A DNA stretch of 64,000 bases. Origin: Brachypodius melanocephalos (taxonomy: Eukaryota > Chordata > Aves > Passeriformes > Pycnonotidae). A program made the position numbers and the translations under genes. Shown piece by piece: positions 38,900-50,573 of this stretch; within the stretch, counting starts at the first letter, position 1, and every line of letters begins with the position of its first letter. The notes under the pieces were generated by a model. That model saw nothing but the letters and a program-made list of their open reading frames with translations, made no database searches and was not told the DNA's origin. The DNA lies in NCBI GenBank assembly GCA_013398615.1, contig VZSR01001479.1, positions 16,764,717 to 16,828,716 on the forward strand, written 5' to 3'.

Positions 38900-38933
38900 A
38901 AGTCCATCCTACATTGAAGTCCATCCTACATCC
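38900..38933 (+). repeat. 17-bp tandem duplication
   Basis: AAGTCCATCCTACATTG is followed directly by AAGTCCATCCTACATCC, identical at 15 of 17 positions, a recent local duplication. Confidence 0.9.
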
Positions 38934-39190
38934 TTCTTTTCAGAAGAAACTGAGTGAACATAATATATCTTCAAAGGTTTGACATATGATGGTATTTACC
39001 TTCCTGCACAGTCTGCCTTTTCCCCACCATGTACGTGTATGCCTGAAACTCTAAACAGAAGCCTTTAATAGCTATACAGACTTGAGGATCAACAAGGCCT
39101 AACACCCAGATTTGATTTCCATGTAGGTTTTTGTGCAACGCTATATAATATTATTGGCTGATAATACTAAGTTGTAAAGAGTTTATTCCA

Positions 39191-39592
39191 TAGAATCATA
39201 GAATGTTTTGTGTTATGTAAGGATCTTTAAGAATCATCTCGTTTCAAACCCCCTGCCATGCACGAGAATGCCACTTCCTAGACCAGCTTGCTCAGGGCCC
39301 CATCCAAGCTAGCCTTGAACACTTCCAGAAATAGAGCATCCACAACCTCTCTGGACAACATGGTCCAGTGCCTCACCACCCTCTGAGTAAAGAATTTCTT
39401 CCTAACATCTATTCTAAACACAGTCTTTCAGTTTAAAACCATTGCCCTTTATCCTATGACTATCTGTCTGTATGAAAAGTCCCTCTCCCTCCTTTGTTAA
39501 GGCCCTTTAGGTAATGGAAAGACACAATGAGATCTCCGTGAATCCTTCTCTTCTCCATGCTGAGCAACCATAGCTCTCTTTGCCTGTCTCTG
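39191..39592 (-). mobile_element. CR1 LINE 3'-end fragment, antisense
   Basis: The block begins TAGAATCATAGAAT, the reverse complement of the CR1 3'-terminal ATTCTATGATTCTA repeats. It continues with GACCAGCTTGCTCAGGGCCC and CATCCAAGCTAGCCTTGAAC, then sequence such as CACAACCTCTCTGG and AAGAATTTCTTCCTAA that is typical of the CR1 3' UTR read in reverse. About 400 nt is kept. It lies opposite to KIF6 and forms an inverted pair with the copy at 37789-37910. Confidence 0.95.
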
Positions 39593-42500
39593 ATTTAATG
39601 TTGAAAGGTACTTTTTCTGAACAGGTATGTCTTTAGCTGCTTGTTTGAATATCATATCTGAAATAATGTCACTAGCAAAATATTGTTGAACATGAGGTTT
39701 GATACCATTGGAGACCTAACTAAGAACAACTGAAGTTGGAATGTGGATCATTGTTGTGTTTTGCATTGTGCTTTTCTCAGTTTGTGTCAGAGTCTGGATT
39801 AGGCTGTTCTTAATAGCGACAGCAAAGGAATTTGCAAATGCAGTGTTCTAGTAATGCCCTAGCTTTCTCTGCTGGTATTGGGTTACATAGCATTGATTTC
39901 TACATTAGTTAAAAATTATACCAGTTTACATGCAGATTTCCTTTTCTTGGATCCCAGAAGACTTCTTTTAGGAAGGAGGGTACATAGACAGGCTGCCTGG
40001 AAGCAGTGGAAGGCTGCCTGCTGCTGTCATTTTGTCAGGTCAGATGGCATAAGACAGTGAACTTAGAGTGAACAGATGAAAACTTGTTATCTTAGTCCAA
40101 GTGTTACACCATGAAAGAGGATAACTTGCCTTTTAATACCCATTCTCTATCACAGAGAGCTCTAAATTATGGATCCATAATTACATGAGGGAGAGTGAGC
40201 AAAATAGTCTAACATAGTAGCTGCTGTTATTATTGCATCATATTGTCTTTCATGAATCTGAAACAGATAACTGGCTATGAATTTAAATTATGTTTCAGAT
40301 GAACATTCCAGAAAATGCAAAGATAAGTATAATGACCTGAGTTTTACAAATCCTTTAACAATTTTGCTTTTAATATAATCATTTAGTTCATCATAAAGTA
40401 TCTAGTGCAGCATTAATTGTCTTAATAATTTATACCTTCTAGAGATATAATTGTAGAACTACATGTAATCTTTCTTAAGAGTTGAGTCAATAATAAATTA
40501 GTAGTTTCCAGATAAATCAGAGAATGAATTTAGCAAAACAAGAAAAAAAATCAGACTTCATCAGACGGTAGAGTGGTAAATATTATGTTGTATTTTAGTT
40601 CTATTGCATTATATCACTACTTCTGTTCAGAGAAGTCGTATTTTGAAATCAGTCACTGATTGCCTCTTAGGAAAATTCTGCCAGCATAGAAGATGCATGA
40701 TACAGTTTTTCCTCTGCTAGATTTGTTTTTCTCCTGAAATATAAACAGTTTGGTTACCAGAAAACAGAGTGACTATTGCAACATTTAAAGAATATAGTAA
40801 GTCTTAGTAAGAGGTTCAAACAGTTGTATATGCTGATGGATTTGAGAGTGATTATTTTGCTCTCACAAATGATTTTGTTAGGATCATGTTTTGATCAGTT
40901 TGAACCATTTCCTTTTTCTTTCACTGAGAAGTTGTGAAGTTTTTTGAGACTTTGGGAAGAATTTACCTCCTATGTATTCCACTCATGATTTAAGATCACT
41001 TTTAGCTTGAACCTATGCAAAGACCTATACAGAAAATTATTCCTGCTGAAGGGCTGACAAGCTGGCTTTGAAATGTGAGGTGAGAGGTGGTTTCTATAAA
41101 CAGATGATGCATATGAATAGCATGAAAGTAGTGATGATAACACACATACTGCTACATATCTGAAAGATAAATAGTTATCTTTTCTATTTTATATGTTTAT
41201 GTAATAATTTAGGGAAAATGCTTCCTTCTATTGTTGAAAACCCACAGAAAGTTCCCTACTGGAAAGGACTGACTAAGGTTTTCCATCAAAATCTCTTCTA
41301 TGTCTTTCAGTTCAGAAAAAAGGCCAGTCTCAAACCTTCAGAAATATTAAATGCTTAGCAAACCCATATGTTCCTTGGAGAATTTTCTGTGTCCAGTATG
41401 CTTTGGGATATCTGGGGGCAGAGTCTTTGGCACTGTGCTCATGACAGATCTTTAGTTAACAAACACCTGTTGTAATTTTATTGCTATTTGGCCAATAAAA
41501 GAGCTCACTGACGCATTTAGGGCACTGTTCAAAATTACTGTTGTAATCTTTCTCATTAGTCAGAAAAGAAAGTATGTTCTACATTTTCTGTTAAAGGTCC
41601 AGGAAAAAGTATGTATTCCATTTGCTCTCCAGCTGAACTTCTACCAGCTCCTAGTAAGATGTAGTGCATATTTCATTGCTACTGTTAAGACTTTGTAACA
41701 ACTATTTAAAACAAGATGTGTTGTTTTGCTGATTTCTTAAGCATTAAATGTTTTCTATAATGTAGAGTGATTATTTGCTACAGTATATTTTTCATTATTG
41801 CCAAGTTTAAAGACCAAGCAGGAAGTATTAGACTTGGCTGCTTGATTTAGTTATCTTAAAAAGCCTTCAAAATAAATTCAGCAAATGTTAAGAGTCAGCA
41901 TAAGCTTTTTTCAATTTTATTGAACTTTACTTCTTGTAAGTTTAACAAAGTTATTTTCTGGTATTTCAAGTTACCAGATAAAACATGTATTGCTAGAGCT
42001 CAAATTTATGTCATAAGTGTGAATGGCTGGCTTTCATCAGTGAGACACATGTTTTTAGCATGTAGTTGTGAAAAATTTTATTTTCATGTGCTGTTATACA
42101 TTTTGGTATATCTGTCTAAAATGCCACAGTTTTATTCCCTTTTTTAATCTTTGACATGAACAAAAAGTAAAAATTAAAACTCAAAGTAGGTTCTAAGACA
42201 GAATTACCTTCTTTAAATGTACAGTAACTGCAATAAATACCAAACAGAATAACACTGTGAATTTATAGGAGACTCAACTAGCTTCTGGGGCTTGCTCTTT
42301 TGTTTGTTTGGGGTTTTACTTTCAAAATCTATTCTTCTATCTGTACTGCTTCCAAGAGCTTTATTTGTTGGAATTCACAGTGAGTCCACTGTGACTTTTG
42401 CTTGAGTGAAGACTTTGAATTGAACTCACTGAGATTAGTGAACAGCAAAAAAAGAACTGTGTTAAGAATTTTGAGACTCCAGAAACATCTCTGTAAGGAA

Positions 42501-43219
42501 CAACAGATGACTATTCTTTGTGACAAAGCAATATAATTACATATTGTAGGATTTAAAGTGAGCTCTTGCAATTGATATTCAGTGATAAAAGTCTGCGTGT
42601 TACAATTTTTGTCTTCTTAAGTGTTTATAAATATGAACATTGGGTTCTTTTTAGGAGATGAAGCCCAGATTTTCCTCTTTGGAACTTGGTCCCCATTTGC
42701 AACTTCAAAGGCAAATTTTGTAACTTGTAAGGATTTAATAAGAGCGAGGAGCAGATAATTACAGTACTTTCACTAATTCTTCAGAGACACTGGAACTTAC
42801 TTACATATTGAAAATGTTGTTATGTAAAGCAACTTACTGCTTCCATTAACAGCTTTTTCTTTCTCCACATTTATTTGGTTTTACGAAACATTTCTGTTTT
42901 TTCTAAGATTCTCATCATGTTGTTCTTTCCACTTCTCAAGTGGGAATCTCTTCTGATGTAGAACGTATGTTTGGAAGCTTGTTAAAGATTCTTTTGGCAG
43001 TTTTTACTGCCTTCCTCTTGAGTCTGTTTAGATGGGGAAACTTTCCAGTATTTTTATGACAGTTTACTGTTCTCTTATCCAGATTAGTCTGCTAAATGTA
43101 ACCTAGTGTTCCTTGGAAGTTCTTTACTATTTCAAATCTTTTTGGCTTCCTGTTTCATTAGCCATATTTTGGCTGTCTAAAAATACTATTGGATATTTCA
43201 AACTAATGCCTTAAAGTTG

Positions 43220-43265
43220 TTTTGGGGTTTTTTGGGGTGTATTTTTTTTTTTTTTTTTTTTTTTT
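43220..43265 (+). repeat. T/G tract ending in T24
   Basis: TTTTGGGGTTTTTTGGGGTG-type sequence leads into an uninterrupted T run at 43242-43265. Confidence 0.9.
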
Positions 43266-45414
43266 AGTGTCTGAAGGTTTTCAACTCTTGATATTTTAGA
43301 GGTAAAATATGCTTCCAAAAGTTTCTGCATGCTCGAAGAGTGATCAAATTCCTTTAAATATTGACTGTCAGGTTTGGCAAATACCTCTGTAGAACTTCTT
43401 CCACATTGTTGTTATGGACACCAATCCCAAGAGACTACAGTGTCTTTTAATAGAGCCATTACATATTATGTAAGCATATGGGTAATCAAAATACTGGCAA
43501 GTTCTATTAGCTTACACTTTAGATATTTCTGTACAGATATTACTAATTCTGCTAAATAATATAATATTCTAGAGTTCTATCTCTCTTTTGTCTGTGTATT
43601 TAACCTAAAAAATGCATTTTTTCATTCTGTTCCTAGCAGAAACAGATATTTTCTTGAGACTCTAGTCTCAGCATATTTGAAAATAAAACCAGAATAGGAA
43701 TTATTGGAAATATCCCACAAATCCCTACTTTTTTTCCTTGATATTTGTAGTATATTTAAGCAGGTTAAGTTTCATACAAATGTTTCAGGCCAATTTCATG
43801 CTTCTGTTCTTGTACAATTTTCCATTGAAGATTTGTATGCCTATTTGCCTCAGTGAAAATTGGCTCTTAAGTTTTGGATGCTTTTGTTGAAAAAATCACT
43901 GCACAGTTCACTTATCTCTGATGAATTATCTTTTTGTCTCTTACACTTTTAACTCTGAAATATCTGTTTAGTAACTGTGCCTTTGATTCATTAATTTTCA
44001 GCCCCCTTATAAGTTCAGAAAGATACTTTCAGAAGAATAACATTACACTCACAGGTTATATTGTATTTAGATTAATTTGAGAAAAATTAGACCATTATTG
44101 ACATCTGTACGAAAGAAAAGAGTAACCACATAAATGGAAATAAGCTAGCTAGAAATGGAGTGATATTTGATTTTCCACATTTATACAGCAAGTTTGGTAG
44201 ATTTTACTTCAAGATCTGGTAAAAGCTTTTAGTGATTTTCATTGCAGGGCTGGTCTTACAAATCTCTGCCTGAGATGCTGTGCTGTAACCATCTACCAAG
44301 ATACACTGAAAACAGTCTTTGATCTTTTTGTTCACAGAGTCAAGTAGCAGCTGGTCTAAGACTTCCTTAAGTTAAGGCAATTTTGGCATTTGAAATGGTT
44401 ACACAGAATTATACAGAGAACTGAAGTTGTTCTTTGTAAACCTGTGCATATCAAAGATCCTTCACGTGTAGGTAATTATGGCCATTTTCCTGTAGCAAAA
44501 GTTATGTGACTGAATAAATTATTTAGACTTTGTAAGCATTTAGTAATTCCAGCTCTTCTTCAAATCACTTGTGTCAGACTTGAATGCAGTGAATGACAGA
44601 GTTGAACATGACAAAGTTCTGTCAACTTTTGTGTTCTATTACAGTGCACCCATGTTTAATCTTCTCTCCCTTAATAGTTTCTGTTTTCCATTTTTCCTGG
44701 TAATATTCCTCCTAGAGGTGAGTCATTTGGTGATGATTGAGCAAAATATTTGCTGAAATATTTTGTTGTTGTTGTTGCTGTTGTTAATGATACTCTGCTA
44801 AACACTCACACAAATTACCTTATCGTTCTGTGAGCCCCTACCTGATTTTCAGCATACTTTTACTAAACTCTCATTCAAATAAAACTAAATTTCATCTTCT
44901 ACTGTTTCCTAACCATCAAACTAGTGTCCAAGAATTTCCTATAACCAGTGTTCTCAGTCTTTTATTTTATTGTGTCTTAAGTGTAATTATCTCAATCCTT
45001 TTTATTTTGGTCATCTCATGGCCCTTGAACTGCTGCTGCATGTTCATGTTACTTAACTTGTTTACAGTTACTATCTTAGCTATTGTAATGTTTATTTTAA
45101 CCCTGTAATTCCTTAAAATAATCTCAGAAACAACATTCTGAAGTTCAGCTCCAGGCAAAACTAATATAGACACGTAATCTGAAAATTTCATGCTGTTAAT
45201 ATCAGATGCTGTGTTTGAAGGCTTCTGCAATTTAATTTATTATGCGTGTTATAATGTCACTATTGCTTTCTGCTGCTATTTTCGGCTTTATACTACCTAG
45301 ATATAAAAGCCCTTGAGTATATCAGTTTGTTATGCTGGAAGTCACAATAAACTTTCCCAAAAATCTAAATGAAGAGATTAACTTCTTTATGTTATGTACT
45401 TGAAGCACAAGACT

Positions 45415-45830
45415 TGTGAGGAGAGCCTGAGGGATCTGAGGTTGTTTAGCCGGGAGAAAAGGAGGTTCAGGGTGGACCTTATTGCTCTCTACAACTACTT
45501 GAAAAGAGATTGTAATGAGGTGGGAGTCAACCTCTTCTCCCAGGTAAAAAGTGACAGGAAATGGCCTTAAGTTGTGCCAGCAGAGGTTTGGTTTGGATAT
45601 TAGGAAACAATTTTACTCCTAAAGGGTTGTAGAGCATAGGAGCAAGCTGGTCAAGGGAATGGTGGAGTCACCATCCCTGGAAGTGTTCAAAAGATGTGTG
45701 GATACGGCAGTTGGATATGGTTTAGTGGTGAACATGATGGTGGTGTTGGGTTGACATTTGGACTTAGAGATCTTGATCTTGGACTTAGACGACATTAGAG
45801 ATCTTTTCCAGCCTTAACTGTTCTATGTAT
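45415..45830 (+). mobile_element. CR1 LINE 3' fragment
   Basis: The sequence TGTGAGGAGAGCCTGAGGGA, then GGTTGTTTAGCCGGGAGAAA, GGTGGACCTTATTGCTCTCT and later GGAGTCACCATCCCTGGAAG and TTTTCCAGCCTTAACTGTTC is the usual order of the CR1 3' region. It is in the KIF6 orientation. Near its end a GGACTTAGA...GATCTT segment is duplicated, a local change after insertion. Confidence 0.94.
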
Positions 45831-46309
45831 GTATGATTTACACTCTATTTTAGGAAAACACTGGCATTTTTTTCCCCTTTTTCTTAAGCACAAATCAAAC
45901 CAGGTTTTTTCCATATATATGTCTCACATACAAAGGGGACATGTTCCTGTGTCACTGCTGAAACAGACAGCAGCTCCACCTCCTGGGCATAAAAGTGCTG
46001 GAAATACCTGCATCTGTTGCAAAGCCAAATAATTTGCAGGAAGGGTAAAAATCCAGCATAAACTGCTGATTGATAACTTGTGGTTCAGTTTGATTTTTTT
46101 TTTCTTGATGTTTATTACTTAGTGTTTAGATGAAGTGCAAAACCACAAGATTTAATATTTCTTCCTGTTTTTACTTGCCATTATAATTCTGTAGATGTAT
46201 GTGGCCAATTCTCTTCTGGTTTCTGATGTGTCATGTGCATATTTAAAATTATAAGTATTTAGACATTTATAGCTCAGTCTTTTACATATTTGTTTTCTGG
46301 GCACAACAA

Positions 46310-46960
46310 CTTCTGCCACACATCAAGGCCTGATGATTGAAACATCCACATGGCTGAAAGAGGATAGCTTAAGGTAAATAATCTCCCACACTTGTGGGGA
46401 ATCCCAAGTTTGGGGACATAGCCTGGAAAGATAAGTTAATCAGAAACAGGCTAAGTGCATAGAAAAATCGGTTCAAGGCTGTGGATAGAGATATAGTGCT
46501 AAAGACAATCTTGCAGCTGATACCTTGCAGCTGTGTTAATCACCCAAGAGTGGGAACAGCCTTGCCCTCAAGGCTAAGGGTGTGATAAAGAGCAGGTGAG
46601 CCAGAAGGAGTCAGTTGAGGTTTGCTGGCTGTGCTGTGAGGACAAAGGGACAGGAGGTTGGTCAAGGGACGGATCAGGTGAGCCACTGTACGAGGGACAG
46701 GTGGCCGTGCAAGGGACAGGAAGCCGTGAGCTGGAACTGCAGAAGGAAGAGAGAGAAAGAGCCAGAGCTGTGTGGAGCTGCACATTGGATTGGTACGTAG
46801 GAAAGGTATGAAAGACTTTTTGCATAACAAAGTCCTGATACTTGAAGCCCCCTGAAGTTTTTACTGAAGCACTCTGAGTGCAGTGGCCGTCTTGACAACG
46901 ACGTCATGAGCAGTCATGAGGCAGTCATGAGGATCATTGTATCATTGCATGACCAAGCAG
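46310..46960. mobile_element. possible LTR or other dispersed repeat, unrecognised family
   Basis: This 650-nt block is clearly more GC- and CpG-rich than its surroundings and contains several GGGACAG-like words and a purine-rich stretch (GAAGAGAGAGAAAGAGCC). It resembles a solo LTR of an avian endogenous retrovirus in composition. Terminal TG...CA ends and a target-site duplication could not be confirmed, and no internal retroviral gene was seen. ORFs on both strands at 46540-46830 are treated as by-products. It could instead be a regulatory island. Confidence 0.35.
46903..46934 (+). repeat. three tandem GTCATGAG units
   Basis: GTCATGAG occurs three times with spacers CA and GCA, a unit of 10-11 bp, at the right end of the GC-richer block. 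Confidence 0.85.
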
Positions 46961-47288
46961 GATTTATTGTCAGGGCTTCTGTAACAGCTAATCATGTTGT
47001 GATCTCTGAAGAAGTACAGGTATGTATGTTAGTTCCCTATGACATCAGTTAGACCTAATCATATGACAAACACTCAGGTAATTTTTTGATACTCTATGAG
47101 TTAGAACTTTAATCTGTTGATCCTTACTTTTTGAAGCGGCAAGGTTCAGTCCAGAGAATTGCTTTCCCATGTCTAACTTCCCATGTAAATCATTGCAGGT
47201 TACTATCATGTGTTGTTCTTAGATATGATTTCAAGTGGTTTAATGGTAAATTAAACTGGATACAAAAATTAAGGTATTTTTCAAAGTT

Positions 47289-47333
47289 TAAAAAAAAAAT
47301 TAAAAATTAAAAAAAAAAAAAAAAAAAAAAAAA
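47289..47333 (+). repeat. A-rich tract with long poly-A
   Basis: Short A-runs with ATTA interruptions lead into an A run of more than 20. It could be a retroposon tail, but no retroposon body was recognised directly upstream. Confidence 0.85.
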
Positions 47334-50300
47334 CAACCTGATAGGGATTTCAGAACTTTAGGATTGCCTGGAACAGATTTCAGTTATATTTTGGAATGTG
47401 GCCTGTTTGATTTTAATTAAAAATTTTGCCAAATGCTTCTTTGAGATTGGGATATTAATGAGGATTAACATATGTACTCCAATCCATAAAATTATTATGC
47501 ATCATTATGGGACAATGGGAAGAACTACTCAGAATGTACATTACCATTCTTGAAGAGAATGTTTACCTGTAGTTTGTAATAACTTTGTGGTATTTTAGAC
47601 TGCAATAAATAGGCAAGTTTTAATATGTGATTGACAAGCACTGAATGAATGAAGCTCTTTCCCAATAAATGATTTTGCTACACCCTTCCATACATTTGTT
47701 GCCCTCGGGTTGATTCCTGCAGTGTAGAGCTACAAATTTAAACTGGTTTGAAATTGAATTTGGCATAAAAAGTATCTGCTTGTCTGTTAAATAGAAATTA
47801 TCGCTGCATATATGTAATGTCACAGTTCTACAATATTTCTCAACTTAAGCCTTTTGGCCTAAAAGTGTCAGTCATTTGGAACTTGCCTTGTTAGGAAACT
47901 CTGCTAGACGTTGCATCTGTTACAAAACGGAAGATCTGTGGTCAGGCCATTGTTTCAGAAATGTCTTCACTGTTGGTATCCTCATGAGGTGCCCCAGAGT
48001 TTTCTTGTTTTCCACACTGTTAAAAGTCTGATTTTCTCCAGATTTTTGAGAAGAAGGAAGAGATTAAAGGGTGCCAGCCATGAGAGGAGATGTACATTTT
48101 TATATTCCTATGGCTGAACTTGCTAAATGTAGCTCTTTATATTAAATCATTGAATTTATATTTAGGGGAAGAAAGCTTGGGTAAATTGAGTCATGTCTTG
48201 AACTTTTTGAGTAAAATAACTTTAATGCTGGGTTGAAAATTTCTGTGATAATGTCTAAAACAGTGGAGGGGAACTCAAGGAAAAAATGGAAAAGATGATT
48301 GGTCTTTTATTCTCTCTTACATTCTCCCTTTTATTTTCTCTTATCTGTTTCTGAGCTTTTTTTAATTTGAATGTCAGGAATCTTTTTGATCTGTTTAATG
48401 GAATAAATTAGGAGACTATGTGCTGATTACAAATAGCAAATGTGTTTCTGAATACTACTTTTGTCTTTCTTGTGGAAATACTGTGGCTGCCAGGAAACTG
48501 TAGGAGTAGACAGTGGAAGCAATTCATACTACAATAGTTATTGTACCCCACACTTGACTGTCTAAACTCCGGGAGGAGAAAACTGATTTGGAAGTGGTAA
48601 AAAGGAAAGGGCAGGTATGGATTGGAGTTCACTTTTATAAAGAGGGTGGAAAAGAGCAAAAATATTTGTGGCTTAGTATGTGTTCCTAATGAAGTTGTGA
48701 ATGAGGTCAGAAATAAGAGAGACTGTAGATTCAAGGGAAGGAAAAGCTGAGTTCCTAGGAAATAAAAAGTGAACCCAAGACAGTTACTGAACGGAAAATG
48801 GCTAGAGAGACAAGACAGTAATAGGTGCTTTGAAATTACACATGCAATGAAATGGAAACAATAATTGGGAAGTGGCTGCTTGTTATCCTTAATTTACCCG
48901 TAGCACCCAAAAAGAACTGAAGGTTCAAACACATGGGCCTCAGAGAAGTGCATTTACATTTAACAGAGCTTCTTTAAATTAGGAGTGCTATAGGAGGAAG
49001 AGGTACAATTTTAAACTGATGCATATATAATTGTGATCACTTTGGTAAATTTGCTAGTCTTTAAGATGAAGTGATTGATCTTCAGTCAAAGCAACCAGAT
49101 TAATAGCAGATTTTTTTCTTTATTGATACTTTTAAACACTTAATTTGGAAAAACTATGTTGTTACACTCAAAGACCTGATTTTGTTGTAATAGACATTGT
49201 GCAGGGTGAGGTCTGGTAAAACACCAGTTAACAAAGTCCCCAAAAAAAAAAAGATTCAGTCATTGACAGCCTGTTCAGTTCGTCTGATGAGCACCATGTA
49301 TTTCATAATTTTCTGTTGCAGCAGCCCAGAAGTGTTTTTTATAGAGGCTTTCTCATTAAAAATTCCTTTTTTATCTGCCTCTGAATGAGGCATAAGTAGT
49401 ATCAAGGCCAAGAATAACAATGACTATGTTATGTTATGTCATGTTCCAATGAATGGTCTCTCTGCAAGTTTGTCATAAGTTAATCTTTACAGTGCATTCA
49501 CATATGAGGCTGTTCAGAGAGAAGAGAGAAAAAATAGCAAAATGGAAAAAAATGGAATAGTATCAGGTCATGCATGGATGAAGTAGTCAGTGCGTTTTTG
49601 TTTGGAACCTGTTTGATACTATTTTTCCTGAGAAATACAAAAATTAATTTATTGTTACCAAACTGTAATGCTTTGAGTGGTCAAATATATACTACTGGCA
49701 CACATTTCTGGGGCTAAATTGAGGTTTTGTGTGGCTGAATGGAATGCCCAGCTTGGTTGGATTGAAAAATGTCATAAGACTTTTTTTTCCCCAAACATTT
49801 CTGCCAAGTGCGTACAGGAAGTGGCTTTGGCAGTTTTATCCAAACAAGTAACTTCATTTCCTGGAATCTGCTTTTTTGCAAAATGTGAACTTTAGGAAAG
49901 AAAGTGTAAAGAGGGATGTTAAGCAGAGGAAAGATCACCCTTAAAAGCCTCTGAGAAGAAGGTGCAAATTATTAAATTCCATTTTCTCTAGATATAATCA
50001 CAACAGTGTTACATAATTTTTTGAAATTGATAGTTTATTTATATAGTAAAAATAATTCTAAAAATCTATTGACCATAACTGCACATAATTAGTGAAACCA
50101 TTATGTTTATTACAGCTCATTTCACCATGGTCTATTTTATGTCTGTTTAGTGTTTACTGGCAAGGCAGCCACAAAGTAGTTGAGATATAAGAGAATGTGT
50201 TGTATGACTACTCACATTATAAGGACCTATTATCAACCTAAGGTTTAGGAAAACTTCTGTTTATTGTCATTAAAAGAAAAAAATTAAAAAGAGAATAGAT

Positions 50301-50458
50301 GTTGTGGGTATAATTTTCAAATAGAAAGGAGACATGAGTTGATGTAATATTAAACATACTTTGCTAAAAGTATGAACATTTTATATGACTGGTCAGGTGC
50401 TATTTTTGCGTGCTAGTGGAAATTCATCTTTTTCTAGTCTAACTTTCTAGATTTGAAC

Positions 50459-50573
50459 TTTTTTTTTTCCTTTTTTTTTTTTTGTTGTTGTTGTGGGTTT
50501 TTTTGGTGTTTGGGTTTTAATTTTTTTGGGGGGGGTTGTTTTTTTGCTTGTTTGTTTGGGGGGTTTTTTTGCC
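50459..50573 (+). repeat. T/G-rich low-complexity tract
   Basis: T-runs alternate with GTTGTTGTTG, GGTGTTTGGG and runs of six to eight G. T/G-rich on the sense strand, similar in style to 8651-8779. The minus-strand ORF across it encodes only Lys, Thr, Pro and Gln and is not a gene. Confidence 0.85.

Noticed and set aside
48408..48734. 108-codon minus-strand open frame
   Set aside because: Ser/Phe/Leu-rich and unrecognised, complementary to a purine-rich plus-strand region; likely chance.
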